Origin: an uncultured Clostridia bacterium
GTDB taxonomy: Bacteria > Bacillota > Clostridia > Oscillospirales > Acutalibacteraceae
Direction: 5' to 3'
Assembly (NCBI GenBank): GCA_945988915.1
Contig: CAMFTS010000003.1
Location: 1-35,127 of the forward strand
DNA length: 35,127 nt
Shown here piece by piece: positions 15,240 to 24,117 of this stretch. Position numbers and translations under genes: made by a program. How positions within the stretch are numbered: the stretch's first letter is position 1; every line of letters starts with the position of its first letter. A model generated the notes under the pieces. It saw only the letters and a list, made by a program, of their open reading frames with translations, did no database searches and had not been told where the DNA came from.

Positions 15240-16163
15240 ATGAGAGATACTTTTGTCAGAACTTTAGTTGAATTGGCTAAAGAGGATAAAAACATAGAAT
15301 TGATTACAGGCGACCTCGGTTTCGGCGTGTTAAAGCCCTATTGGGAGGCAGTACCGAATCAATTTACAAACGCAGGTATCGCGGAACAAAATATGACTAC
15401 CGTTGCGGCAGGAATGGCTTTAGAGGGAAAGAATGTTTTTACTTATTCAATAGGTAATTTCCCGACTTTACGCTGTTTGGAGCAAATACGAAATGACTGT
15501 GCTTATCATAACGCAAATGTAAAGGTTGTGTGCATTGGAGGCGGCTTCGTTTACGGCTCACTCGGTATGAGTCATCAGGCTACTGAAGATATCGCAATTC
15601 TTCGCGCGTTGCCTGATGTAGTTGTTATGGCACCGGGTGACCTGGTTGAAGCAGAGGAATGCACAAAAGCACTTGCTGAATATTCGGGTACGGCTTATTT
15701 AAGACTTGGTCGCGGCGGTGAAAAACGCATACACGATAAAATCGAAAACTTCCGAATCGGTAAGGCCGTAAAGGTTAAGGACGGAGAGAAAATTGCTGTT
15801 TTCTCAACAGGTGCGATTTTTGAAGAAGTACAAAGTGCTTGTGATATCTTAATCGAAAAGGGATATAACCCGGCAGTCTATACATTCCCGACAGTTAAGC
15901 CGATTGATGTTGATACTGTTAAGGCTTGTGCAAATGATTTCGATTTAATTGTTACTTGTGAAGAACACAATGTTATCGGCGGTTTCGGCGGTGCAGTTGC
16001 AGAAGTAATGGCTGAAATGAAATCAAAAAATGCATATTTACTGCGCATAGGATTGGATGATCAGTATTCGGTTAAGGTCGGAAATCAGAAATACTTAAGA
16101 AAACAGTACGGAATGACCGGCGATGAAATCGTAAGAAAGATTGAGGAATCGTTAAATGACTAA
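15240..16163 (+). CDS. Transketolase-like C-terminal (pyrimidine-binding) subunit
   Basis: A 307-residue partner of the preceding gene. It contains the transketolase pyrimidine-binding domain, with the cofactor-activating Glu in NAGIAEQNM, and a C-terminal transketolase domain (about 185-300, CEEHNVIGGFGGAVAEV). The gene starts 14 bases after the N-terminal subunit behind AAGGAG. Its stop overlaps the next gene by 8 bases. Together the pair forms one thiamine-diphosphate enzyme. Similar split pairs occur in central metabolism of archaea and Clostridia, so the sequence alone does not fix the substrate. Confidence 0.9.
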   Translation: MRDTFVRTLVELAKEDKNIELITGDLGFGVLKPYWEAVPNQFTNAGIAEQNMTTVAAGMALEGKNVFTYSIGNFPTLRCLEQIRNDCAYHNANVKVVCIGGGFVYGSLGMSHQATEDIAILRALPDVVVMAPGDLVEAEECTKALAEYSGTAYLRLGRGGEKRIHDKIENFRIGKAVKVKDGEKIAVFSTGAIFEEVQSACDILIEKGYNPAVYTFPTVKPIDVDTVKACANDFDLIVTCEEHNVIGGFGGAVAEVMAEMKSKNAYLLRIGLDDQYSVKVGNQKYLRKQYGMTGDEIVRKIEESLND

Positions 16164-17265
16164 AGTTCTTGTGATAGCAAATGATGAGAGCACAATCTTT
16201 AACTTTCGCAGGGAAATCTTAGAGGCATTTGCAGCTCAGGGCTTTGAGGTTACAGTTTGTTATCCTCTTGGGACTCATACCGATATTATTGAAAATATCG
16301 GATGTAAGGTTGTTAATCTTGAGGTCAGCCGACACGGAAAGAATATTATCAAAGACCTGAAACTGTTGAAAGATTGTAAAAGACTTATCAAGCAATTCAA
16401 ACCTGATGTCGTTTTGACATACACCGTTAAACCAAATATTTATGGCAGTATTGCTTGCCAAATGTTAAAGGTTCCGTACATAAATAATATTACAGGACTT
16501 GGAAGTGTTCTTCAAAAAGAGAGCATTTTATCTAAATTGATATTGTTTCTGCAGAAAGTTGCATACAGAAAGTCATCGTGTGTTTTCTTCCAGAATAAAG
16601 AAAATTATTTAAGACTCAAAAACTCGGGCGTTATTACAGAAAAAACTCCGACAGCTATTCTTCCGGGCTCGGGAGTTAACTTGAAAATGCAGCCATATGA
16701 ACAGTATCCGCAAAATGACGGAATAACTCGCTTTATCATTGTTTCAAGGATTCGTGCCGATAAGGGATATACAGAATTTTTTGATGCGGCTGAAGAAATT
16801 AAGAGCAAATATCCAAATACCGAATTTCATGTTGTCGGTTGGTACGAGGAAGATGAATTAAAAGCCCGTGTCGATAATCTTAATGACCGCGGTATTGTTA
16901 TCTATCACGGAAAGAAACTGCAAACTGAGGTTCATCAGCTCATCAAAAACTGTGACTGCTTAATTCATCCTTCTTATCACGAGGGTATGGCAAATGTTCT
17001 TATGGAAGCGGCAGCAACGGGACGAGCAGTAATTGCTACCGATATTCCCGGGTGCCGTGAAACCTTTGAAGAAGGCATCACGGGCTTTGGATGCGAAGCT
17101 CAAAGCAGTAAGTCATTAGTTGAAGCGATTGAAAAATTCCTTCATACTGATTACGAAAAAAGAATTGAAATGGGGAAAATTGGACGACAAAAGATGGAAA
17201 AAGAATTTAATCGAGATTTTGTTGCCAACGCATATACAGAACAAATCAAAAAAGTAAAGAGGTAA
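16156..17265 (+). CDS. GT4 family glycosyltransferase
   Basis: A 369-residue retaining glycosyltransferase of the GT4/GT-B fold. It has an N-terminal acceptor-binding Rossmann domain (KVLVIANDESTIFNFRREIL), the TYTVKPNIYGSI segment typical of PglA/WbnK-like enzymes, and a C-terminal donor domain with the EX7E motif in HEGMANVLMEAAATG followed by AVIATDIPGCRE. It probably adds the second sugar to the undecaprenyl-diphosphate-linked acceptor made by the PglC-like transferase; a HexNAc or uronic-acid donor is plausible given the TviB/TviC pair downstream. It overlaps the transketolase gene by 8 bases and ends 6 bases before the dehydrogenase. Confidence 0.92.
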   Translation: MTKVLVIANDESTIFNFRREILEAFAAQGFEVTVCYPLGTHTDIIENIGCKVVNLEVSRHGKNIIKDLKLLKDCKRLIKQFKPDVVLTYTVKPNIYGSIACQMLKVPYINNITGLGSVLQKESILSKLILFLQKVAYRKSSCVFFQNKENYLRLKNSGVITEKTPTAILPGSGVNLKMQPYEQYPQNDGITRFIIVSRIRADKGYTEFFDAAEEIKSKYPNTEFHVVGWYEEDELKARVDNLNDRGIVIYHGKKLQTEVHQLIKNCDCLIHPSYHEGMANVLMEAAATGRAVIATDIPGCRETFEEGITGFGCEAQSSKSLVEAIEKFLHTDYEKRIEMGKIGRQKMEKEFNRDFVANAYTEQIKKVKR

Positions 17266-17271
17266 ATAAAA

Positions 17272-18588
17272 ATGAATTCAAGCTTATACGAAAAATTGAT
17301 TGCCCGTGAGGAGAAGTTATCACTTGTCGGTCTTGGTTATGTCGGAATGCCTATTGCGGTTGCATTCGCAAAAAAGATTGATGTTATCGGCTTCGACCTG
17401 AATGCAGCAAAGATTGAGCTTTACAAAAACGGTGTCGATCCTACCCGTGAGGTCGGTGATGAGGCTATCAAAGCAACAACAGTTGACTTTACTGCTGACG
17501 AAACAAAACTTCGTGAAGCAAAGTTCCATATCGTTGCAGTTCCTACTCCTGTTAATGATGACCATACACCTGATTTGTCACCTGTTGAAGGTGCAAGTGA
17601 AATCCTCGGCAGAAACCTTACAAAGGGTTCTGTTGTTGTGTTTGAATCAACTGTTTATCCGGGTGTTACAGAAGATGTTTGTGTTCCGATTCTGGAACGC
17701 GAATCAGGACTTAAATGCGGCGTTGACTTTAAAATCGGTTATTCTCCTGAAAGAATAAACCCCGGCGATAAGGTTCACCGTTTGGAAACAATTAAGAAAA
17801 TTGTTTCAGGTATGGATGAAGAGTCATTAGATGAAATTGCAAAGGTTTATGAACTTGTAGTTGAAGCAGGTGTACACAGAGCAGAAAGCATTAAAGTTGC
17901 CGAAGCAGCAAAGGTTATTGAAAACAGTCAGAGAGATATTAACATTGCTTTTATGAATGAGCTTTCAATTATTTTCAACAAGATGGGCATTGATACTCAG
18001 TCAGTTCTCAGAGCCGCAGGAACAAAATGGAATTTCCTTAAATTCTTCCCGGGTCTTGTCGGCGGACATTGCATCGGTGTTGACCCCTATTATCTGACAT
18101 ATAAGGCTGAAATGTTAGGTTATCACAGCCAGATTATACTTTCGGGCCGCCGTATAAATGATGATATGGGTAAATATGTTGCAGAAAATGTTGTTAAGAA
18201 GTTGATTGCGGCTGACAAAACTGTCCGCAACGCTCGTGTTGCTGTTCTTGGATTTACTTTCAAGGAAAATTGTCCCGATACCCGTAACACTAAGATTATT
18301 GATATTGTAAACGAGTTGCGTGAATACGGAATTGAACCTGTTATTGCCGATCCGACTGCTGATGCTGATGAGGCAAAGAAGCTTTACGGTATTGAATTTG
18401 TTGATATTAACACAATTAAGAATATGGACGCAGTTATATTGGCTGTTGCACATACAGAATTTGAAAAATTGACAATGAGCGATATCGATTCATTGTACGG
18501 CGAAGGCAAAAAGGTATTGGTTGATGTTAAAGGCTTGCTTAACCGTAAAGAATACGAAGATGCAGGTTACAGCTATTGGAGATTATAA
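17272..18588 (+). CDS. tviB: UDP-N-acetylhexosamine 6-dehydrogenase (TviB/WbpO-like)
   Basis: A 438-residue nucleotide-sugar dehydrogenase that oxidises C6 of UDP-GlcNAc or UDP-GalNAc to the uronic acid in two NAD-dependent steps. It shows the N-terminal NAD fold (LVGLGYVGMPIAVAFA), VPTPV, the FESTVYPG segment, active-site Cys267 in GGHCIGVDPYYL, and the C-terminal UDP-binding domain beginning VAVLGFTFKENCPDTRNT. The NS-rich central helix and the overall length fit the TviB/WbpO/VipA group better than UDP-glucose dehydrogenase. It is followed by a TviC-like epimerase, so the pair predicts UDP-GalNAcA. The short 58-base gap after it contains a 12-bp stem-loop. Confidence 0.93.
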   Translation: MNSSLYEKLIAREEKLSLVGLGYVGMPIAVAFAKKIDVIGFDLNAAKIELYKNGVDPTREVGDEAIKATTVDFTADETKLREAKFHIVAVPTPVNDDHTPDLSPVEGASEILGRNLTKGSVVVFESTVYPGVTEDVCVPILERESGLKCGVDFKIGYSPERINPGDKVHRLETIKKIVSGMDEESLDEIAKVYELVVEAGVHRAESIKVAEAAKVIENSQRDINIAFMNELSIIFNKMGIDTQSVLRAAGTKWNFLKFFPGLVGGHCIGVDPYYLTYKAEMLGYHSQIILSGRRINDDMGKYVAENVVKKLIAADKTVRNARVAVLGFTFKENCPDTRNTKIIDIVNELREYGIEPVIADPTADADEAKKLYGIEFVDINTIKNMDAVILAVAHTEFEKLTMSDIDSLYGEGKKVLVDVKGLLNRKEYEDAGYSYWRL

Positions 18589-18597
18589 TATAAAACC

Positions 18598-18630
18598 ATT
18601 TGCTCTCTGTATTTAACGCAGAGAGCAAAT
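18598..18630 (+). other. Intercistronic 12-bp stem-loop
   Basis: ATTTGCTCTCTG (18598-18609) pairs perfectly with CAGAGAGCAAAT (18619-18630) around a 9-base loop. No T-run follows; the next gene's ribosome-binding site (CGGAGGA) lies just downstream. It is therefore more likely an mRNA stability or processing element than a terminator. Confidence 0.7.
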
Positions 18631-18645
18631 ATCGGAGGATAAATA

Positions 18646-19620
18646 ATGAGTTATACAGAATTGAAGTTTCCGGAAAATTCACTTTTCCTTGTAACAGGCG
18701 CAGCAGGATTCATCGGCTCAAATCTTTGCGAGGCAATACTTAATTTGGGCTATCGTGTTCGTGCTTTAGATGACTTGTCAACAGGCAAACAGAAGAATAT
18801 TGATATATTCCTTGATAATCCGAATTATGAGTTCGTAAAAGGTGATATTAAGGATTTGAATACTTGCTTGGAAGCTTGTGAAGGCGTAGATTATGTTTTA
18901 AATCAGGCTGCTTGGGGCAGTGTTCCGCGCAGTATTGAGATGCCTTTGTTCTATTGTGCAAATAATATTCAGGGTACATTGAATATGCTTGAAGCGGCTC
19001 GTCAAAAAGGTGTTAAAAAATTCGTTTACGCTTCATCTTCATCTGTATATGGCGATGAGCCGGTCCTTCCAAAGAGGGAAGGCGTTGAAGGTAATTTACT
19101 TTCTCCGTATGCGGTTACAAAGCGCTGCGACGAAGAATGGGCAAAACAGTACACAAAGCATTACGGCCTTGATACATACGGTATGAGATATTTCAATGTA
19201 TTTGGCCGTCGTCAGGACCCTGACGGTGCTTATGCGGCTGTTATCCCGAAATTCCTCAAATTATTGCTTAACGGCGAAGCTCCCACAATAAACGGTGACG
19301 GAAAACAGAGCCGTGATTTCACTTATATTGAAAATGTTATTGAAGCAAATCTTAAAGCTTGTCTTGCACCGTCTGAAGCTGCCGGTCAGGCATTTAATAT
19401 TGCTTACGGCGGTCGTGAATATTTAATAGATATTTATTACGGCTTGACTAAGGCTCTCGGTGTAGATATCGAACCGAATTTCGGACCGGACAGAGCAGGC
19501 GATATTAAACACAGCAACGCTGATATAAGCAAAGCGAGAGAACTCTTGGGATATGACCCCGATTGGAGCTTTGAAAGAGGTATAGATGCTGCAATTGAGT
19601 GGTATAAGGAGAATTTGTAA
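18646..19620 (+). CDS. tviC: UDP-HexNAc / UDP-HexNAcA 4-epimerase (TviC/WbpP-like)
   Basis: A 324-residue extended short-chain dehydrogenase. The NAD-binding motif GAAGFIGS is at residues 18-25 and the catalytic YxxxK is Tyr155-Lys159 (SPYAVTKR), preceded by the SSSSVYGD serine region. QAAWGSVPRS, the RYFNVFGRRQDP motif and the GDGKQSRDFTYIENV segment are characteristic of the TviC/WbpP group of UDP-N-acetylhexosamine 4-epimerases. Next to a TviB-like dehydrogenase, it would interconvert the gluco and galacto forms to supply UDP-GalNAcA. The length is normal. It starts behind CGGAGGA, and the next gene begins 2 bases after its stop. Confidence 0.92.
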   Translation: MSYTELKFPENSLFLVTGAAGFIGSNLCEAILNLGYRVRALDDLSTGKQKNIDIFLDNPNYEFVKGDIKDLNTCLEACEGVDYVLNQAAWGSVPRSIEMPLFYCANNIQGTLNMLEAARQKGVKKFVYASSSSVYGDEPVLPKREGVEGNLLSPYAVTKRCDEEWAKQYTKHYGLDTYGMRYFNVFGRRQDPDGAYAAVIPKFLKLLLNGEAPTINGDGKQSRDFTYIENVIEANLKACLAPSEAAGQAFNIAYGGREYLIDIYYGLTKALGVDIEPNFGPDRAGDIKHSNADISKARELLGYDPDWSFERGIDAAIEWYKENL

Positions 19621-19622
19621 TT

Positions 19623-20207
19623 ATGGCAAAACGAGGCAGAGATGTCTTTGCAAAGGTTAGCATTGTTTTGAATATTCTTTCTGCTTTATATAAGTTAATG
19701 CCGTTGGGTATGAGAAAAAGAGCTTTTGAAAGACATAGAAATACCCGAGGGAAGCTTGGTCTTGGCATCAGATATGCTATTCTTAAAGCGACAGCATATG
19801 AATGTGGAGATAACATAGCTGTTTATCCCGGTGTTTATATGTTCAATATTGAGAATTTATCAATCGGCAATAATGTCAGTATTCATCCGATGTGCTACAT
19901 TGAGTGCGGATACGAAAAGGGAGCAGTAACCATTAAAGACGATGTATCTGTTGCTCACGGCACAACATTGATGAGTACAAGCCATATTTACGATGGCTTA
20001 GATACTCTTATCAAGGATAAGGGTGTTACTTGTGAGCCTGTTATTATTGAGAATAATGTTTGGATAGGTTCAAAGGTTACTGTTACGGCAGGAACAAAAA
20101 TTGCTTCCGGCTGTGTAATAGGCGCAAATGCGGTAGTAACAAAGGATACTGAAGAAAATGGCGTGTATGTCGGTATTCCTGCGAAGCTGATAAAAATAAG
20201 AGAATAG
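19623..20207 (+). CDS. Left-handed beta-helix O-acetyltransferase (WbbJ/maltose-acetyltransferase-like)
   Basis: A 194-residue hexapeptide-repeat acyltransferase. The N-terminal 60 residues are basic, with a hydrophobic stretch (VSIVLNILSALYKL) that could touch the membrane. From about residue 65, imperfect hexapeptide turns follow (IAVYPG, LSIGNN, VSIHPM, VTIKDD, VSVAHG...VWIGSK, VTVTAG, CVIGAN, AVVTKD), capped by GIPAKLI. The HGTTLMSTSH loop carries the likely catalytic His. It would use acetyl-CoA to acetylate a polysaccharide sugar in the cytoplasm. It is the second acyl-transfer enzyme of the operon, the other being the membrane acyltransferase-3. Confidence 0.88.
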   Translation: MAKRGRDVFAKVSIVLNILSALYKLMPLGMRKRAFERHRNTRGKLGLGIRYAILKATAYECGDNIAVYPGVYMFNIENLSIGNNVSIHPMCYIECGYEKGAVTIKDDVSVAHGTTLMSTSHIYDGLDTLIKDKGVTCEPVIIENNVWIGSKVTVTAGTKIASGCVIGANAVVTKDTEENGVYVGIPAKLIKIRE

Positions 20208-20243
20208 ATTTTATTAAAATCAATAATCGGAGGGTAGAAAAAT

Positions 20244-21368
20244 ATGAAGGTTGTGTTTGTGCATGATCATAAGTTCAGAAGAATAAACGGAAAAATTTAC
20301 TCTCCGGGCGGATTGCCGAATGATGTTCTTACAAGATATGTTAATTGCTTTGAGAATTTAGTCGTTATCGGTCGTATCATTGATGAGGAAAAGGTCAATG
20401 CAAGTTACAGTTATATATCAAATCCAAATATAACCGTAGTGACAAATTCGGAGATGGAAGAGCAAATTAAAACTGCAAGTGCGGTAATCGCAAGATTACC
20501 GAGCATAAACGGATATAAAGCAGTTTTTCTTGCCGAAAAATATAAAAAACCGCTTTTAGCGGAGGTTGTGGGCTGCACATTTGATGCGTATTGGAATTAC
20601 GGGATTAAAGGTAAGCTTTTAGCATTACCGGCATATTTGCTTATGAGATATTGTGTGCGTAAGGCTCCGTATGCTGTATATGTAACCTCTGAATTTTTAC
20701 AGAAAAAATATCCTAACAAAGGCAAAACCGCATCAATTTCAAATGTTACAATTAAGGCAACAACACAGGAAGTTATAGAGCAGAGGCTGAGAAAAATAAA
20801 CAGCGACAGCGATACTGTTGTTTTAGGCACGGCAGGTGCTGTTGATGTTGAGTACAAAGGTCAGGAATTTGTAATTAAAGCAATTTCCGAAATAATTAAA
20901 AAAACCGGAAAAAATGTTCGCTATGAGCTTGCCGGCTCCGGCAGTCCCGAAAGACTAAAGAGAATTGCAGAAGAATGTAAAGTTACTGATAATACCGAGT
21001 TTAAAGGTATTATTAAGCATGATGATATGAACGATTGGTTAGATTCTGTTGACATTTATATACAACCGAGCTTAACCGAAGGTCTTCCGAGAGCAGTTGT
21101 TGAAGCAATGAGCAGAGGATTGCCTTGTATTGCAACTGACTGCGGGGGCAATTCGGAGTTAATAGAAAAGCAATACTTATATAATAAAAATAACAAGAGT
21201 ATTATTCCTGATTTGATTTGCGAACGTATAGAGCTTATCGAAAAAGATTTAGTTTCTGTCGCACAGCGTAATTTCGACTTGGCAAACAGTGAATACAGTA
21301 TTGAAATATTAAATAAACGAAGAGAAGATTTCTTTAAGGATTTTATAAAAGAGTACAATTTATTGTAA
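20244..21368 (+). CDS. GT4-type glycosyltransferase
   Basis: A 374-residue GT-B fold glycosyltransferase. The N-terminal domain is divergent (MKVVFVHDHKFRRINGK, SPGGLPNDVLTRY). The C-terminal domain is typical GT4: LGTAGAVDVEYKGQEFVIKA at the linker, YELAGSGSPERL, and the donor-binding EX7E motif in TEGLPRAVVEAMSRGLPCIATD. The donor and acceptor cannot be read from sequence. It starts behind CGGAGGGT, 36 bases after the acetyltransferase, and ends 10 bases before the polymerase gene. Confidence 0.9.
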   Translation: MKVVFVHDHKFRRINGKIYSPGGLPNDVLTRYVNCFENLVVIGRIIDEEKVNASYSYISNPNITVVTNSEMEEQIKTASAVIARLPSINGYKAVFLAEKYKKPLLAEVVGCTFDAYWNYGIKGKLLALPAYLLMRYCVRKAPYAVYVTSEFLQKKYPNKGKTASISNVTIKATTQEVIEQRLRKINSDSDTVVLGTAGAVDVEYKGQEFVIKAISEIIKKTGKNVRYELAGSGSPERLKRIAEECKVTDNTEFKGIIKHDDMNDWLDSVDIYIQPSLTEGLPRAVVEAMSRGLPCIATDCGGNSELIEKQYLYNKNNKSIIPDLICERIELIEKDLVSVAQRNFDLANSEYSIEILNKRREDFFKDFIKEYNLL

Positions 21369-21378
21369 AGGGTTCAAA

Positions 21379-22806
21379 ATGAGAAATAATAAAATTTCAA
21401 TTAAGAATATCAGTATAATGTTTGTTACTATTGTTCTTACAATAGTGACATATCTTTTATATTTTCAAGAAATAATCGGAACTCAACATGAGCTTAAAGT
21501 TGCAGGTGCCTTATATATTGTCGGATTTTTAATCGGTCTTATAATAATAAAAATTAAAACAGGAACTTATGCAAGCTTAATGACTTTCTTTTGGGTATCA
21601 TTCTTTTTGTTCCACGGAAGTCAGGTAGTTCTGAAAATTTTCGGAATGGGTAATTATAAATCTTTTGACTTGTTCGATTTCTATTCGATGAGCAGTATTA
21701 TTAAAGCAACATATTACAGCACAATTTGTGAGCTGATGTTTTGCTTCGGTATCTTGCTTAACAGAAAGATGTCTTCCAAAAAACGATATGTTTCTTATAA
21801 TAATTACATCACGGTTATTAAGGATTTTTCAAAGATATTACTTCTTGTGTCGGCTGTTCCGTTTGCATTTTATATTATCTTGGTCTTAAGAACAGGTGTT
21901 ACGGAAGGATATGGCGCTATCAATGATTATTCAAACTATGGCAATGCAAGAATGATGAAAATTTTATTGATTTTTGTTGATATGTTTATCATTGGGGCAT
22001 TTTTCTTAATGATTTCATCTTATAAGAAAAAAACAGTTTATTATCCGATTGTTGCAGTAATTCTGTTATATTGTCTTGTGCTGTTGGCATTAGGCGAAAG
22101 AACAGAGCCTACAAGCTTGATTGTTCTTATTCTTTGGATTGACAACTACTTGTGCTTAATGTCAGGTAATGTTTCCGGTGCAAGACGCAAAAGAATTGTT
22201 GCCGGTACTGTTCTCGGAATTTTGATTTTGGTTTTCCCTTCAATTATGGCATTAAGACACAACGGTATCATTACTGTATCTGCATTGGTTAGTAATATTC
22301 GCAGAAACGGCGTGTGGGAATCGGTACAAGAATCAATTGCCGGTTTAGGTTACAGTATGTTACCTCTTATTGAGGTGCGTCGTTTTGTTGAAAACGGTGA
22401 ACCGTTAAGATACGGACTTACATATCTTGCCAGTCTTACAAATGTAGTTCCGGGATTGGGCTTTGCAAAGGCTAATGCAAACTTAGCTACTTGGCTTATG
22501 CAAAAAATGCATTTGGGATACGGTCCGGGCTTCTCTATGGCGGCAGAAGCATATTTGAACTTTAAAAACTTCCCGTTTCCTATGATTATTTTCGGATATC
22601 TTATTTCTAAAATACTTATGTGGAAAAATAATGAAATAGATTTAAGAAAACTGATAAGAGGTATGGCATTTGTAATTACATGCTTGACCTTGCCTCGAAG
22701 AGAATTGTGCGGTCGAGTCAGAGATATAGCTTATTTAGTAATTCTGTTACCTCTTGTTATTGATTTTGTATATCAAAAAAGACAAAAAAAATCAAAACAG
22801 TATTGA
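21379..22806 (+). CDS. wzy: Wzy-like polysaccharide polymerase
   Basis: A 475-residue polytopic membrane protein with around ten to twelve hydrophobic segments, among them ones beginning near residues 10, 37, 60, 150, 195 and 222. It has a large non-membrane loop in the second half (about 310-370, containing LGYSMLPLIEVRRFVENG). This is the usual shape of O-antigen/capsule polymerases, which join lipid-linked repeats on the outer face of the membrane and have little sequence conservation. Context supports this strongly: glycosyltransferases on both sides and a flippase two genes downstream. Because family motifs are weak, the call rests on topology and synteny. Confidence 0.82.
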   Translation: MRNNKISIKNISIMFVTIVLTIVTYLLYFQEIIGTQHELKVAGALYIVGFLIGLIIIKIKTGTYASLMTFFWVSFFLFHGSQVVLKIFGMGNYKSFDLFDFYSMSSIIKATYYSTICELMFCFGILLNRKMSSKKRYVSYNNYITVIKDFSKILLLVSAVPFAFYIILVLRTGVTEGYGAINDYSNYGNARMMKILLIFVDMFIIGAFFLMISSYKKKTVYYPIVAVILLYCLVLLALGERTEPTSLIVLILWIDNYLCLMSGNVSGARRKRIVAGTVLGILILVFPSIMALRHNGIITVSALVSNIRRNGVWESVQESIAGLGYSMLPLIEVRRFVENGEPLRYGLTYLASLTNVVPGLGFAKANANLATWLMQKMHLGYGPGFSMAAEAYLNFKNFPFPMIIFGYLISKILMWKNNEIDLRKLIRGMAFVITCLTLPRRELCGRVRDIAYLVILLPLVIDFVYQKRQKKSKQY

Positions 22807-22825
22807 TATTTCGTCGGAGGGTTTT

Positions 22826-23941
22826 ATGATTAGAGTGCTTCATGTGTTATCCAAATTAGAAAAAGGCGGAGCAGAATCGCGTATCCTTGAAATGCAAAGA
22901 AATTTGTATGATAAAGGTGTTGTTTTTGATTATTTACTCAGAGATGGCGGTAACCACTTTTTTACTCAAGAAGCATTAAGTATGGGAAGTACCATACATG
23001 TAATTAAAAGACCTAATGCTCTGGGAATGATTTCATACATTCTTAAGATTCGAAAATTAGTAAAAAATCAATACAGCATTGTTCATTCTCATCTTGCAGG
23101 ATTTTCAGGCTTTATTTTATTTGGCGCAAAGTTAGGCGGTGTTAAAACAAGAATTGCTCATTTACGCTCCGGCCCGCTTCAATCTGATGTAAAGAATTTT
23201 TCATTTAAACGCAAGTTAATGCTTAAGTTTTATCAATTATTATTAAATTTTACCGCAACAGATTTAGTGTCTTGCAGTACAGATGCAGCTTTATATCTTT
23301 TCGGCGAAAAAGCCGTGAAAAAGGGCAAGGTTACTTATATCAGAAATGCAGTTGATTTCAATAGATTTATCGTTGAAAAATCAGCTGACAGCATCAGAGA
23401 AGAATACCAAATTGATAAAGCTGCAACAGTATTTGTAAATGTCGGCAACCTGTTACCTGTAAAGAATCAGACTTATCTTGCGGAAGTATTCAATGAATAT
23501 TGCAAATACAATGAAAATGCAGTTTTGCTCATTGCCGGTGAAGGCTCGGAAAGAAAGAACATTGAGCAGAAAATAAATGACCTGAATAATAATAAAATAA
23601 GGCTGCTCGGAAGATGTGACCGCGTGCCTGAATTGTTAAGCATTGCGGATTACTTCGTTATGACTTCAAAATATGAGGGTGTTCCGGGTGCCGCAATTGA
23701 GGCAATGGCATCGGGTGTACCTTGCTATCTTTCCGATAAGATTACCCGTGATATTGATTTCGGTGAAAATATTACAAGATATTTTTCAATTTCAGACGAT
23801 GCATCTGAAGTTGCAGAATTGATTTTTAACACTCAGGACAAAATGGAACATTCAAAAGAAAAGTTTCAAGAAATCTTAAATAATAACGGCTATGAAATCA
23901 ATGAGGCATGTACCCGGATGTTAAAGATTTATGAGTCGTAA
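22826..23941 (+). CDS. GT4 family glycosyltransferase
   Basis: A 371-residue GT4 enzyme. The ATG at 22826 with CGGAGG upstream is preferred over an in-frame ATG at 22754 that lies inside the polymerase gene. It begins with the classic IRVLHVLSKLEKGGAESRI segment of exopolysaccharide glycosyltransferases, then VHSHLAGFSGF, FVNVGNLLPVKNQTYLAEVF, and the donor-binding region KYEGVPGAAIEAMASGVPCYLSD, which holds the EX7E motif. Sugar specificity is unknown. It is followed by 176 bases of non-coding sequence before the flippase start I favour. Confidence 0.92.
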   Translation: MIRVLHVLSKLEKGGAESRILEMQRNLYDKGVVFDYLLRDGGNHFFTQEALSMGSTIHVIKRPNALGMISYILKIRKLVKNQYSIVHSHLAGFSGFILFGAKLGGVKTRIAHLRSGPLQSDVKNFSFKRKLMLKFYQLLLNFTATDLVSCSTDAALYLFGEKAVKKGKVTYIRNAVDFNRFIVEKSADSIREEYQIDKAATVFVNVGNLLPVKNQTYLAEVFNEYCKYNENAVLLIAGEGSERKNIEQKINDLNNNKIRLLGRCDRVPELLSIADYFVMTSKYEGVPGAAIEAMASGVPCYLSDKITRDIDFGENITRYFSISDDASEVAELIFNTQDKMEHSKEKFQEILNNNGYEINEACTRMLKIYES

Positions 23942-24117
23942 TTTCTGTGAATTACGATGTCGGAAAACTAAAAAATCTACTGTGCATCAAACAAGAGTGA
24001 GTCGGTTTCAGAAAAGTTTTACGGCAAAAATCATATGGAATTACCGCCTCAAAGAGAAAGAATAACATATGTATGTCAACAATCGGAACAGTGAATAACG
24101 GTAGGGGAGAAGATAAA

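Noticed and set aside
23942-24117. Gene or promoter in the gap before the flippase
   Set aside because: Only a 7-bp CGTAATT/AATTACG hairpin (23937-23956) is seen; there is no ORF with a ribosome-binding site before the TTG start at 24118 and no convincing -35/-10 pair.
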